From: Colwellia sp. MB02u-6
GTDB lineage: Bacteria; Pseudomonadota; Gammaproteobacteria; Enterobacterales; Alteromonadaceae
NCBI RefSeq assembly: GCF_014077095.1
Contig: NZ_JACGVG010000025.1
Span: 159,437-223,436 of the forward strand
DNA: 64,000 nt
Direction: 5' to 3'
Part shown: piece by piece, positions 37,468 through 47,858 of the stretch
Layout of the letters: every line of letters starts with the position of its first letter
Numbering within the stretch: position 1 is the stretch's first letter
The notes under the pieces: model-generated
What the model was told of the DNA's origin: nothing
Databases searched by the model: none
Seen by the model: the letters and a program-made list of their open reading frames with translations, nothing else
Program-made: the position numbers and the translations under genes

Positions 37468-39296
37468 TTGATTTTGAGCCTGCTTGCAGTAGTGCTGCAT
37501 TTTGCATTCCGCTGGAGCAATCTTCCGCTTGTTGGCGCGGTTAATGCTGCGGATATTCCATTACTAATAGTTGTTGCCATTGGCGGCATCCCCCTAGTGC
37601 TACAGATTTTACTTAAGATTCTGCATTGTGATATTGGCGCTGATTTACTTGCTGTTCTGGTGTTGGTGACTGCCACATGGCTGGATGAATACCTTGCTGC
37701 TGTGCTGATTATTATTATGCTTTCCGGTGGTCAGGCGTTGGAGGTCTTCGCCATGCGTAAGGCATCCTCAGTGTTACTTGCACTGGCAGAGCGCATACCC
37801 TCCACAGCACACCGAAGACGCGGCGAAAAGGTGGAAGGTATTGCGCTGGCCGATATTGCTATTGGCGACGAAATTGTGATTTTCCGCATGAAACTGCACC
37901 GGTGGATGGCGTAGTCATTGATGGAAACGGCTCGATGGATGAAGCATATCTCACAGGTGAACCCTATCAAGTATCTAAGGCACCCGGCACGTCTGTATTG
38001 TCTGGTGCCATTAATGGTGAAGCGGTGATCGTCATTCGTGCTGATAAACTGGCGCATGATTCCCGCTATGCCCAAATTATGATAGTTATGCAGGAAGCAG
38101 AGCAGAAACGTCCGAGCATGCGACGTATTGGTGATCAGATCGGCGCTGTATTTGCGCCACTTGCTTTATTATTTGCCTTTGCTGCATGGTATTTTACCGG
38201 CGATTCAACGCGTTTTTTGGCCGTGTTGGTGGTTGCCACGCCATGCCCGTTGTTGATTGCTATTCCTATCACGTTGATTAGCGCGATTTCTATGGCGGCA
38301 CGGCAGGCAATCATCATCAAAGACCCAACTGTGCTGGAACTTCTACCAACCTGCCGTACGGCCATTTTTGATAAAACTGGCACACTAACCTTAAGCAAGC
38401 CAGAGTTGACGGAAATTATTTTAGTAGATGGTATTAAACGAGATAAAATTCTGCAACAGACGGCAAGTCTGGAGCGTTACTCCAAACATCCGCTCGCCAA
38501 TGCGATTATTCAGGCGGCAGAAAAAGACAGTCTGGCATTGATGGAAGCTGTCAGCGTTTTTGAAAAACCAGGGCAAGGGCTTGTCGGCACCGTCGACAGC
38601 CATGAAATTTTTGTCACCCATCGTAAAAAACTCCTGAAAGACTCACCAGACATTGCCAATACACTCCCCCCAACAGCGGTAGGGCTGGAATGTATTATTA
38701 TGATGGGCGGTCACTATGTAGCCACCTTCCGCTTCCGAGACACACCACGTGCGGATGGCAAATCATTCATTAGCCATCTTGGGCCTTCACACCAATTCAA
38801 CAAAGTCATGCTAGTATCGGGTGATCGCGAATCAGAAGTAGCCTATCTAGCAGATTTACTGGGTATCGAAGAAACTCTGGCATCGCAGAACCCTGAGCAA
38901 AAAGTTGCCATTGTGCGGAGGGAAACGGCTAAAGCGCCCACATTATTCATGGGCGACGGTATCAATGATGCTCCCGCGCTAGCATCCGCGACTGTGGGTA
39001 TTGCGTTTGGTCAACACAGTTCTGTGACCGCTGAAGCAGCGGGTGCAGTCATCATGGAAAACACCTTGGAGAAGGTCGATGAACTACTTCATATATCCTC
39101 AGCCATGCGTAGAATTGTGCTGCAAAGTGCGATTGGTGGCATGACATTAAGTGTCATTGCGATGGGTTTTGCCGCAGCGGGTTACATCACGCCTGTTACC
39201 GGTGCTCTATTGCAGGAAGTGATTGATATTATTGCCATCGCCAATGCATTACGCTTGAGCTTAGGCTTTAAAATAGCAACAGATTTGAACACATAA
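37468..39296 (+). pseudogene. P1B-type heavy-metal ATPase, broken by a one-base frameshift
   Basis: Two overlapping frames (37468-37914 and 37902-39296) together encode a metal-pumping P-type ATPase. The break is at TTTTCC near 37880-37885, where restoring one base would give VIFPHETAPVDG. The downstream part retains TGEPY, the transmembrane metal site TPCPLL (in place of CPC), phosphorylation site DKTGTLT, SKHPLA and GDGINDAPALA. The front lacks a metal-binding domain and a convincing start codon (TTG at 37468). Base composition is visibly richer in GC than its surroundings, suggesting transfer. Function is lost unless the frameshift is a sequencing error or is bypassed. Substrate metal unknown. 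Confidence 0.85.
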
Positions 39297-39650
39297 CACA
39301 GGCCATTTATGTGGATTTGAGGTCGGATTAAGATGAAACTATTATCAAGTGTTTTAAGTAACTTGTGAGTGACCGCTAACACAGTGAGTTTGTTATAGAA
39401 GTCGTCGTTTCTGACCGTCTTTTGAACACTCTTAGCTGTCTGTGGTAAGTCATCTTAAAACGCTAACTTTTGCCACATTCGAAACATTAATAATTGAGTT
39501 GATATTTCAGTTTGGGTTAGATTTTTTGTGTCATCCAAACTTAAAAAAACCATAGATAGGCATTTGGTATAGCTTTACCTGAGTTAAACGCATAAGTCTG
39601 TCAATATTTAGGAAACTTGTTACAATGCTATTTTTTATTTTAGGTGGTCT
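39297..39650. other. Intergenic region
   Basis: AT-rich; no feature supported apart from the leader of the next gene. Confidence 0.5.
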
Positions 39651-39968
39651 ATGAATAACAGTAATGAGCCTCTACATGGCATTAAACTTGAACAGATTCT
39701 AACCGAACTGGAGAAGGAAGTTGGTTGGGATAAGATGGGTGAATTACTTAATATTCGTTGTTTCACTAATAAACCACGTCTTAAATCAAGTTTGAAATTT
39801 CTTCGTACAACCCCTTGGGCTCGCAGTAGAGTTGAAATTTTATATCTAAAAACATTTTGTAGTAAGCATAAAGCTACGGGGAAAGTAATCAGAGGGATAC
39901 TCTCTCAGAAAACAGCCGTATCAGAAACAACGTCCACCAAGCCCGCTCCCTTTGTTTGGCCAACATAG
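39651..39968 (+). CDS. VF530-family DNA-binding protein
   Basis: A 105-residue protein of the VF530 (DUF2132) family. The core is GIKLEQILTELEKEVGWDKM followed by LNIRCFTNKPRLKSSLKFLR and TPWARSRVEILYL, matching the family's three-helix DNA-binding fold (structure known from Aliivibrio). The C-terminal ~30 residues are a Lys/Thr-rich tail. Cellular role is not known. The ATG follows TAGGTGG by about 7 nt. It lies alone, downstream of the broken ATPase. Confidence 0.9.
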   Translation: MNNSNEPLHGIKLEQILTELEKEVGWDKMGELLNIRCFTNKPRLKSSLKFLRTTPWARSRVEILYLKTFCSKHKATGKVIRGILSQKTAVSETTSTKPAPFVWPT

Positions 39969-40338
39969 GACAATTAATAGACGTGATTTAAAGGATTCGA
40001 CTATCACTGTTTACAACGCTAATAAGCCAAGCAGTAACGAGATAATCTACTCTCATTGCGTCAGCGTGACTAAAGAGGTCCTGTTCAGTATGTTGTTTTT
40101 GCGACAGTCCCGAAATTTCAGGGATTGTCTGCCATTGCCAATAAGCCTGTGGGGTCAAGCCTTTGATGTATGACCATCGATACTTCCCTTAGAGTTTAAA
40201 CGTTTATGACTGAAAAAATCATCACATTAGGATAAAAGTATATATCCCACCTCGCATAAAAAACAAAGCATTAGAAAAATTATTGCTAAGTTATGGCTAC
40301 ATTATAGCTGCTACATTCCGCTCTATGCCCTGAGCTAT
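39969..40338. other. Intergenic region
   Basis: Contains only the GACAGTCCC hairpin; a 73-codon frame on the plus strand has no homology signal and is not called. Confidence 0.45.
40101..40127. other. Stem-loop in intergenic DNA
   Basis: GACAGTCCC and GGGATTGTC pair over 9 bp with one G-T pair around the loop GAAATTTCA. It may be part of a terminator for the VF530 gene but no T run follows. Confidence 0.35.
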
Positions 40339-40651
40339 TTAAAAAGCAATGCGCCACCATAAAGTAAATAAACTCACATAACCTGTTGTGAAGTGAACGA
40401 GTTCACCTTGGTCAATCACCAATACTAATGGAGTAACTTGCACACCTAACAAGTTGCTATGCGATTATTATCGTCGTTAATGACATTAAATTAATAACTT
40501 TCTATTTCCATGTGTTTTTTTAGTGTCTCATTATTACCAGATTGCATGGCAATACTGTAAACAGGGTAATGCTGTGAAATAGTATCTACAGCAAAACTCA
40601 TGATGAGAAAAACGATAACAATAAAAGAGATTTTTTTAACCACGGCTTCAT
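40339..40651 (-). pseudogene. ScsD-like thioredoxin-fold protein, deleted and frameshifted
   Basis: From ATG 40651, with GGAGAG 7 nt upstream, the frame encodes a basic start plus one membrane helix (ISFIVIVFLIMSFAVDTIS). It then jumps to YPVYSIAMQSGNNETLKKHM, the second half of a thioredoxin domain. After TAA and a frameshift the rest reads FNVINDDNNRIAT, LGVQVTPLVLVIDQGELVHF and TTGYVSLFTLWWRIAF before TAA. This matches the membrane-anchored thiol-disulfide proteins of the ScsD/TlpA type, including the cis-Pro VTP. The CxxC-bearing first half (about 50-60 residues) is deleted, so it is inactive. ScsD belongs to copper-tolerance loci, and a metal ATPase relic lies 1 kb away. Confidence 0.75.
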
Positions 40652-41046
40652 TTAATGTCTCTCCTGCAAGACTATTTTTTAATTATTTTTATTTTTCGCT
40701 GAGAATAATTTCCATTAAGGCTAACTATTCTAATGTCTTCAATGCGAACTGAAAAGTCGTTAACAATAAATAATTATTAAGGCCAAATGGCAATTACTTG
40801 GGGGACTTGGCTTAACTGTCACTTATGCCACTTCGCTGTCCTTAGGTTTTAGTACCTTAACGACAGCAGTAAGTCAGTAAGCGGTCTTTAGCATAGATAA
40901 GTTTTGACGAAATTTTGGGTCACTATGAGCCTAAGCGGACAAAGATGAATAACCATCTTATGCTAGAAGAACGGCCAAAATTACCATTCAGCGCCAAACA
41001 AAAACAGCCCCCGAAGGAACCGTTGTTGGTTATGCTGGGATAGTGA
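40652..41046. other. Intergenic region between ScsD relic and PEP-CTERM gene
   Basis: AT-rich near 40700, then mixed sequence. No gene or clear terminator was identified. Confidence 0.45.
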
Positions 41047-41944
41047 CTACGCTTTACGTTTCTTTGCTATTGTGATTAAACTGAGAAGGCTTAAGCCAAA
41101 CAGCCACACCGTGGCAGGAACAGGCACGGGCATTGGGGGAATGTCTATAAAAAGTCGGCCTAGCGCATTCAGGTTGTCGCTAGGAAGAAGTCCAATGGAA
41201 GACGCACTGCCGATACCATTGATATTCAAGGAACTGGTTGAGCGCAAAATATCCGCTGCGGACGCGCTCAGAGAATTGCCAGCTGTCAACGAGAATTCAT
41301 TGTTGATCATTGAACCGTCAATAGAATCTATCTGCAGATTCAGTGCGTCGATATCATCGGTAGCGTTTAGACCAAAACTGGTATGGGAGCTGTGTAATAT
41401 AGGTGCAGTTGAGGCCCCTATAGATGTCTGGAAAATATCTCCCGGTGAGAATCCAGCAAGAATTCCGCCCGTCTGTAAAGAAGAGGACCCAGCCGTTAGG
41501 GAGAAGAATAGTGTTTGATAAAACGTTGGATCAACTAGCTGCAAATCAGTTGGCTGTAAAAATGCAGCGTTGATGTCCTGATCTAAAAAGGGAACCCAAG
41601 TAAAATTATTTTGCAAGAAATGACTGTTTGCAAGTTCACTCTCAAAATATAAGGCTGATGCGGCATCGCCGAGTGAAAAGCGCGCGTTAACGTCGGAGCC
41701 CGGCTGACCTTGGGAAGCTTTATCCACACTGAAATGCCGGCAACAGTTCCCCATTACTCCGGCCGACATTGCGTCAATGTCATCACCTACCGTCAAACCC
41801 AGCTGTGAAGCGGTAAATGAGATATTGCCTGTCTGATCAAATAAATCAGCACTGCCGCTGAGAGAACACTCCCGCTTGTGCGCCAGAAACGCAGACCAAG
41901 CTCGCGATAAGTACTATACCCGCGTGCAATAGACGTAATTTCAT
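41047..41944 (-). pseudogene. PEP-CTERM-like exported protein, frameshifted after the signal peptide
   Basis: ATG 41944, with AAGGAAGAG 5 nt upstream, opens a clean signal peptide (LLHAGIVLIASLVCVSGAQA). The frame then hits TGA after GVFSQRQC. In another frame the mature protein begins LSGSADLFDQTGNISF and stays open for over 270 codons. It contains repeated DD(I)DA/SDNLNAL segments and ends VPVPATVWLFGLSLLSLITI followed by KKRKA, a PEP-CTERM-like sorting tail (VPxP-WLF, one helix, basic end). The frame change falls in TTCTCTC near 41850. An exosortase would process such a protein; none is in the window. Composition is richer in GC than its neighbours. Confidence 0.8.
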
Positions 41945-43079
41945 ATTCTCTTCCTTTTTAATCCATTATCGTTAGTTTTCGTTGTCAACCATTAAAATAG
42001 TTATGCTATAAATATACGTAATTAGATACAAAGAACATATCAAACTTAAAATACTAAACAATTTCAAAGTAATGATGATTTACACAAACACTAATGAAGT
42101 AACAATAACTTTTCACTATGGTGTTTATCAATTTGTAATATATAGTAAATAAAGTCAGATCAAACTGACTTAAATCAGTTTCAGTATAATTAGATGATTT
42201 AAGTTGGATGGGACCTACAAACCAATATATTCAACAGATAACGACCACCTAGCAAGTGACTTGTAATCAGTGGTATTCATATGTCGCCCGTTGTTATATA
42301 AAACACTCAACCCATTGGTTTCATGTATGAAAATGATGATATTAATATAAATGTAATTAACATCAAATGTGGTAAAAAAATATGAATCTCCTAACTAAAT
42401 TAGTATTCCCCCGTTGTTAATGAAGGTCTAATATTAGAAATCAACATCAAGTGATGAAACTCAAGGCTTGCAGCGGACGTTATCTATAACGATGTTCTAA
42501 CTTCTGCAATGCGTACAAAGTTAGCACTGTCTATGATGAATGACTATATGGTGGCTTTGTTGTCTATTAATATAGAGCTAGGTAAACACTTTCTGAATAG
42601 TAAAGAAATTCAAAAAATTATTGATGTTAATGTCCGCAATGTCGGATCAAAAGTCATAAGCGAATGATTGATGTTAACGACTGCTTTGGCTTAGTTGTCC
42701 CCCCTGTGTCAGTCTAGATGACTCAATGACAAGACTTCCATTAAAAAACATATATTTCAATTTATGGGTAACGTGGGCTATCAGGAGACTGTTAACTCAA
42801 TGTGGTTGTTCAGCTGTGTCCACTCTAGATCAAAGTTAATTTAAATTTTTTGGAAGATATTTTCGTACCTAAACATAATAATTACAGTTTTCGACTTTAT
42901 TCAACGGTTCCCAACTTTATCTAGTACCCACAACAGTAGCAAAGATATGAGCTAGTTCACGTTGCAGCAAAGCAGTATGAATCTTTCATTAGTTTCATGG
43001 TGTTAATGAGTAAAGTACATTAGCTTCAGTACTTACAACTGCTTTTAAGATGAACTAAGTGATATAAAAATAGTTAAAC
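41945..43079. other. Long intergenic region with a possible small relic
   Basis: Over 1.1 kb without a convincing gene. A 52-codon frame (42510-42667, plus) with an amphipathic, helix-rich translation (for example SMMNDYMVALLSINIELGKH) is the best candidate and extends upstream without a start. It may be a relic; no family was recognised. The rest is AT-rich. Confidence 0.45.
42162..42181. other. Small stem-loop
   Basis: AAACTGA and TCAGTTT, 7-bp perfect stem with a 6-nt loop, in non-coding DNA. Confidence 0.3.
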
Positions 43080-43961
43080 TTAATCCAAAGGCTCAACCAT
43101 TGAGCTTAAATAAGTCATAAAAGCCCTACTGGCTTGAGAAACAGAATGATTTTTTTTCCACGCTAAACTTAATTTAAATTCAATTTTTGGCTCAAAAGGT
43201 ATGGAGGTCATCTGCGGCTCGTTTTGTAAAATACGCGCTAGACAAGTGGTAATACCAACGCCATTGCGAACCAATGACTTTTGCAGCTCAATAAGATTAG
43301 TTTCCATACGAACATCTAATGCTAAGTGATGTTTTTTTGCATACTGACTAACCACTTCACGTAAAAAATAGCCTTCATGAAATAATACCAGTGGCTGTTG
43401 GCAAAACTGTGCCAGTGATAGGGTTTTCTCAGCAGCTAGTGGGTGCGACTTTGCCATGCCGGCAACAACTTCCTCATTAATCAGCTCAGTGTAACGCAGT
43501 TGTGAATTTTCTAAATCACCACGTACCAGCGCTAAATCAAGTTCGCCGTTCAGCAACATTTTTTCCAGCGCTGCGGTACCTTGGTCAACTAAGTGTATTT
43601 TTATTTTTGGATGTTTTTGTTTAAATGCGGTCAATATTTTTGGGAAGTAGTAAGAGCCCATCATGGCTGAAACGCCAAAACGAATGGTGCCCCGTTCGAT
43701 ATTTTTTAACTCTTCTAATTCTAATTCAACTTGTTTTACTTGGCTTAATAGTTGGGTAGACAATTTGTATAGCACTTCACCTTCAGCAGTTAATAAAGCG
43801 TTTTTTTCCGCACGGTTAATTAACTTTAGCCCAACTTCTTGTTCTAGCTTTTGAATGGCGATAGTTAATGCGGGTTGAGCAATACCTATTTTATGTGCTG
43901 CCCGCGTAAAGTTGCCCAGTACGGCTAATTGACAAAAATATTCGAGACGTTTCAAATTCAT
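43080..43961 (-). CDS. LysR-family regulator of glutaryl-CoA dehydrogenase
   Basis: A 293-residue LysR protein. The helix-turn-helix (LAVLGNFTRAAHKIGIAQPA, then IQKLEQEVGLKLINR) is followed by the two-lobed effector domain with VSAMMGSYYFPKILTAF. It is transcribed away from the glutaryl-CoA dehydrogenase gene (131 bp gap), the classical position for its regulator. Two broken fragments of this gene or a close paralogue lie at 16090 and 28323. Its effector would plausibly be glutarate or a lysine-catabolism intermediate, which is inference only. Confidence 0.9.
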   Translation of the reverse strand: MNLKRLEYFCQLAVLGNFTRAAHKIGIAQPALTIAIQKLEQEVGLKLINRAEKNALLTAEGEVLYKLSTQLLSQVKQVELELEELKNIERGTIRFGVSAMMGSYYFPKILTAFKQKHPKIKIHLVDQGTAALEKMLLNGELDLALVRGDLENSQLRYTELINEEVVAGMAKSHPLAAEKTLSLAQFCQQPLVLFHEGYFLREVVSQYAKKHHLALDVRMETNLIELQKSLVRNGVGITTCLARILQNEPQMTSIPFEPKIEFKLSLAWKKNHSVSQASRAFMTYLSSMVEPLD

Positions 43962-44091
43962 ATCAGTAAGTGCTATAAGTAAAAATTATGAAAAATATAA
44001 TAACTATATATTATATTTATTTATGTTTTAAGGATAGAGTAGAATCATAAATCAAACTATTACTGCAAAACAGTAGATACAGGGTAATCCT

Positions 44092-45273
44092 ATGAGTCAA
44101 AAATTAACTGCTTTTAACTGGCAAGATCCGATGTTTCTTGATGGTCAACTCACTGAAGAAGAGCGTATGATCCGCGACTCTGCCCATGACTATTGCCAAG
44201 AAAAACTTCAACCACGTGTGCTTGAAGCTAATAGAAATGAACACTTTGATCGCGAAATAATGCGTGAGTTAGGTCAGTTAGGTTTATTGGGTGCTACTTT
44301 ACCCGCTCAATATGGTGGCAGTGAAATCAATTATGTCAGCTATGGTTTAATTGCTCGTGAAGTAGAGCGCGTTGATAGTGGTTACCGCAGCGCGATGAGT
44401 GTGCAATCGTCATTGGTTATGCACCCGATCTATGCTTATGGCAGTGAAGAACAACGTATGAAGTATTTACCTAAACTTGCTTCAGGTGAATGGGTTGGCT
44501 GTTTTGGTTTGACTGAGCCTAATTCAGGTAGCGATCCAGCTTCTATGACCACTCACGCTAAGAAAGTCGAGGGTGGCTATTGTGTAACGGGTAATAAAAT
44601 GTGGATCACGAATTCACCCATCGCGGATGTTTTTGTGGTTTGGGCAAAACTTGAGGGTAAAATTCGTGGCTTTGTCCTTGAAAAAGGTATGGATGGTTTG
44701 TCTGCGCCAAAAATTGAAGGTAAATTCTCTTTACGTGCTTCAATAACCGGCGAAATTGTAATGGATAACGTGTTCGTGCCTGCTGAAAATATGTTCCCTG
44801 AAATTACAGGGTTAGCTGGGCCTTTTGGTTGTTTAAATAAAGCGCGTTATGGTATTGCTTGGGGCTCATTAGGCGCGGCAGAGTTTTGCTTTAATTCAGC
44901 GAGAAACTACACCGCAGATCGCGAACAATTTGGTCGTCCTCTATCGGCTAATCAGCTCATTCAAAAGAAACTGGCTGATATGCAAACTGAGATATCGCTT
45001 GGTCTACAGGGCTGCTTACAAATGGGTCGTTTAATGGATGCGGATCAATGTCCGGTTGAATTAATCTCATTAATGAAACGTAATAACTGTGGTAAATCAC
45101 TTGATATTGCTCGTGTTGCTCGTGATATGCACGGTGGCAATGGTATTAGTGATGAATATGGCGTAATTCGTCATATGATGAACCTTGAAGCGGTTAATAC
45201 TTACGAAGGTACACATGATGTTCATGCACTAATTTTAGGTCGTGCCATTACAGGCCTTCAGGCTTTTTGTTAA
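44092..45273 (+). CDS. gcdH: Glutaryl-CoA dehydrogenase
   Basis: A 393-residue FAD enzyme of the acyl-CoA dehydrogenase fold that oxidatively decarboxylates glutaryl-CoA to crotonyl-CoA in lysine and tryptophan breakdown. It has the family motifs [14 protein letters not shown] and KMWITNSP. The GCDH-specific tail has [19 protein letters not shown] followed by TYEGTHDVH, which holds the catalytic Glu near residue 370. Length is normal. The ATG follows AGGG by about 7 nt. The gene ends before a MITE-like repeat and a terminator shared with malQ. No other lysine-catabolic gene is present. Confidence 0.95.
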   Translation: MSQKLTAFNWQDPMFLDGQLTEEERMIRDSAHDYCQEKLQPRVLEANRNEHFDREIMRELGQLGLLGATLPAQYGGSEINYVSYGLIAREVERVDSGYRSAMSVQSSLVMHPIYAYGSEEQRMKYLPKLASGEWVGCFGLTEPNSGSDPASMTTHAKKVEGGYCVTGNKMWITNSPIADVFVVWAKLEGKIRGFVLEKGMDGLSAPKIEGKFSLRASITGEIVMDNVFVPAENMFPEITGLAGPFGCLNKARYGIAWGSLGAAEFCFNSARNYTADREQFGRPLSANQLIQKKLADMQTEISLGLQGCLQMGRLMDADQCPVELISLMKRNNCGKSLDIARVARDMHGGNGISDEYGVIRHMMNLEAVNTYEGTHDVHALILGRAITGLQAFC

Positions 45274-45282
45274 CGATTAGCG

Positions 45283-45404
45283 CATAAATAACCAAATATA
45301 AGGCATTTATTTTAATTACTAGTGGTTCTAATTATTAAATAAATAACGCAGTAGTAAGTTATTTTAACCAGTAAAAATGATCAGATAATGAGTGAACTTG
45401 GTAT
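45283..45404. repeat. MITE-like dispersed repeat, copy 2 (inverted relative to copy 1)
   Basis: Inverted copy of most of the element at 117-279, from near CGCATAAATAACC to the terminal TTGGTAT at 45398-45404. The outer ~40 bp on the left side of the full element are missing. It lies between gcdH and its terminator. Confidence 0.65.
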
Positions 45405-45442
45405 AAGCATATTAGCTAGATAACAACGGCTACAGAATAAGT

Positions 45443-45476
45443 TAAGGGCATGTCAATGAGAGTTGACATGCCCTTA
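45443..45476. terminator. Bidirectional terminator between gcdH and malQ
   Basis: TAAGGGCATGTCAA (45443-45456) and TTGACATGCCCTTA (45463-45476) form a perfect 14-bp stem with loop TGAGAG, followed by TTAATTTTAT. It lies between two convergent genes and can serve both. Confidence 0.8.
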
Positions 45477-45528
45477 TTAATTTTATGACAATTAAGACTC
45501 TGTTGATTAATGTGCTATAAAAATTTAT

Positions 45529-47739
45529 TTATTTTGGCCGCGCGCTATTCATAGCTTGAACTATTTTTATCACTGAACTGGTTTGAGAAAAATCCTCTAG
45601 CGCTATTGGTAATTTTTGTAACCAATTAGGGTGCTGATCAATGGTACCTGGAATATTCACTTGTTCAGATATTTCTAAGGCATCCTCCAATGGAATGAGT
45701 TGAATATGACTTGGCGAAGCGGCTAAATATTTTTGCACAGCAATGCTCAGCTCGGTATTCATCAGAGCGGGTTCAAGTGGTGGCGCTTTGCTCATATCGA
45801 TTACTTGCAGATCGTTTAAAGCTGCAAGCAGGTTTTCACGTTCACTGGCGCGTGCATCTCTATCAGCATGTTCGGCTTCAACATTAGGATAAAGTTTAAG
45901 TTGTTGACGCCATTGTAAATCTCGCCCTTGCCACCAACCCGTTAATGTTGCTGTGTCATGGGTAGCAACCGTTATCACTGATTGAGGGGGGAAGTTTTCA
46001 GGGCGTTTGAATAAACCAGACTCCCAGCGTTCAAAAAACAATACTTTGAAAGATAAAAGACCTGCATTTTGAATAGTTTCGCTAAATCCTTCAGGCACAT
46101 TACCTAGGTCTTCGCCAATCACAACACAATGATTACGACGAGACTCTAAGGCGATCACCCGTAAAATATCATCCCAAGGAAAATTAATATAAACACCTTC
46201 ATTTGCTGCCATGCCTGGCGCTACCCAATATTGACGCATTAAGCCTAAAATATGATCAATACGTAAAGCACCGGCATATTGCATACTGCTACGAAGTGCT
46301 TTTACTAATGGCTGATAGCCCTGTTTTTGTAATGCGACAGGGTTAATCGGCGTTAATCCCCAGTTTTGTCCTAGCGAGTTCATACCATCGGGTGGTGCGC
46401 CAATTGAAGCACCAGCAACATAAAGTTCTTTATCAGACCAAACATCAAAGCCTGAGCCATCACAGCCTACCGCTAAGTCAAGATATAAGCCAATCGCCAT
46501 ATTTTTGTCGACTGTATATTGAGTGACGGCACTCAATTGTTGATGAGCTATCCATTGTAAGAAACAAAAGTACTCAATACGTGTAGCATGAGCAAGTTGA
46601 AATCTATGCACCTCTTCACTATCTGGATCTTGAAAGTTGGTTGGCCAATCTTGCCAACCATAAGCATTTTTATCCGCTATATTAAAATACTCATATAAAG
46701 TATCAAAGGTGGCAAAACGCTGTAATTTTTGACCGTTTATTTGTTTAAAATGATCAAACTCGACTGACATTTTTTTATAACAATCGGTTTTATCAGTACT
46801 GGTATCGTAGTGATAAAAATCTTCAAACAACAACTCGGTGATGTCAAACTTAAGTTTTGCAACCGCAGAGTAATCAATCAAATTACTGGCTTTAGCATCA
46901 GTAATGTTTTTCTGAAAGGTTTTAGTTTTTACTTTTAGTTGTGCAAGTTCGCAGTATTCAAAGTTGGCGACCTTGGTGACATCTATATAAAGTGGATTTA
47001 AAAAGCAACGACTTGATGGTGAATAAGGGCTGCGATGAGCAGGATTTTGTTGATAAAGCGGATGCAATGGATTTAATCCAATAGCAGAGGCTTGTTGCTG
47101 CGCTGAGGTTTCAACAAGTTTAGCTAAATCAGTAAAGTCACCTATCCCCCAATTATTTTTACTACGCAGTGAGTACAACTGGGCAGTGTAGCCCCAGATT
47201 TTATTCACTGAAGCTGCTTGAGCGCTGTAACAGTTTTTAGGTGCATAGAGCAGCGGACAACTGGCTTGAACATCACCAAAACTTATCGTCAGTTGGTAAT
47301 AACCTTGCTCAACCTTAGGTAAAACTAGTAAATATTGGTAATATTGTGTTTCAGCTATTTTTTCCCCAGCAATAATTTTCATGTCGTCAACGTTAATCGA
47401 GCCTATGACTTCACTGGCTATTTCACTGGCTATTTCACTGCCTACCTCAGGTGTTACCTTCCAATTGAGTAATAACTTACCCATTTTAGGCAGACTTACT
47501 CTAATCACATGTTGTTGTTCTTCAAGTTTGGCAATATGAACAACAGGTAATATATTAAGCCACTGACTTTGCTTTAAAAAAGCGATTGATTCAGTTAATG
47601 ACTTGTCATCCAATTCGAACCCCATTGCTTTTAACAACGCGCGTTTCGCCTGGTCTTTAGCATGCACTTGATCGCCGAATGTCCCTGTGTAACTTGAGTG
47701 AAAACCCACTATATCGGCTAACTGTTCGATGAGACTCAT
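45529..47739 (-). CDS. malQ: 4-alpha-glucanotransferase (amylomaltase)
   Basis: A GH77 enzyme of 736 residues that disproportionates maltodextrins, releasing glucose and longer glucans. The catalytic motifs are RIDHILGLMRQYW (nucleophile Asp, near 493), VIGEDLGNVPEGF (acid/base Glu) and VATHDTATLTGWW (stabilising Asp). The ~190-residue N-terminal extension is typical of gammaproteobacterial MalQ. The family start MSLIEQLADI corresponds to ATG 47739; further upstream sequence is AT-rich leader. A 12-bp in-frame repeat (47410-47445) encodes EIAS twice plus EVIG. It is divergent from the glycogen operon, with a palindrome-rich gap. Confidence 0.95.
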   Translation of the reverse strand: MSLIEQLADIVGFHSSYTGTFGDQVHAKDQAKRALLKAMGFELDDKSLTESIAFLKQSQWLNILPVVHIAKLEEQQHVIRVSLPKMGKLLLNWKVTPEVGSEIASEIASEVIGSINVDDMKIIAGEKIAETQYYQYLLVLPKVEQGYYQLTISFGDVQASCPLLYAPKNCYSAQAASVNKIWGYTAQLYSLRSKNNWGIGDFTDLAKLVETSAQQQASAIGLNPLHPLYQQNPAHRSPYSPSSRCFLNPLYIDVTKVANFEYCELAQLKVKTKTFQKNITDAKASNLIDYSAVAKLKFDITELLFEDFYHYDTSTDKTDCYKKMSVEFDHFKQINGQKLQRFATFDTLYEYFNIADKNAYGWQDWPTNFQDPDSEEVHRFQLAHATRIEYFCFLQWIAHQQLSAVTQYTVDKNMAIGLYLDLAVGCDGSGFDVWSDKELYVAGASIGAPPDGMNSLGQNWGLTPINPVALQKQGYQPLVKALRSSMQYAGALRIDHILGLMRQYWVAPGMAANEGVYINFPWDDILRVIALESRRNHCVVIGEDLGNVPEGFSETIQNAGLLSFKVLFFERWESGLFKRPENFPPQSVITVATHDTATLTGWWQGRDLQWRQQLKLYPNVEAEHADRDARASERENLLAALNDLQVIDMSKAPPLEPALMNTELSIAVQKYLAASPSHIQLIPLEDALEISEQVNIPGTIDQHPNWLQKLPIALEDFSQTSSVIKIVQAMNSARPK
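47410..47445. repeat. 12-bp in-frame repeat inside malQ
   Basis: TTCACTGGCTAT occurs twice and TTCACTGCCTAC once in tandem, encoding SEIASEIASE in the N-terminal domain. It changes only loop length. Confidence 0.75.
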
Positions 47740-47765
47740 GTAAACTCTCTTTTTATTATGAAATA

Positions 47766-47787
47766 AAATTACATACTGTTGTAATTT
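47766..47787. promoter_or_regulatory. Inverted repeat upstream of malQ
   Basis: AAATTAC and GTAATTT form a perfect 7-bp inverted repeat with an 8-nt spacer, 27 bp before the malQ start codon. The position fits an operator or attenuator for malQ. Two further palindromes lie at 47816-47830 and 47859-47875. Confidence 0.35.
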
Positions 47788-47858
47788 TAACAATTTATAG
47801 TTTAGAATTACAGCAGTAAAAGCTTTTTACAGTACTTTTTTAGCTGTTAAATTATTAA

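Noticed and set aside
39952..40173. 73-codon plus-strand frame after the VF530 gene
   Set aside because: No ribosome site and no family resemblance; overlaps the VF530 gene end.
41072..41518. 148-codon plus-strand frame opposite the PEP-CTERM gene
   Set aside because: Antisense to a strand with signal peptide, ribosome site and a recognisable sorting tail.
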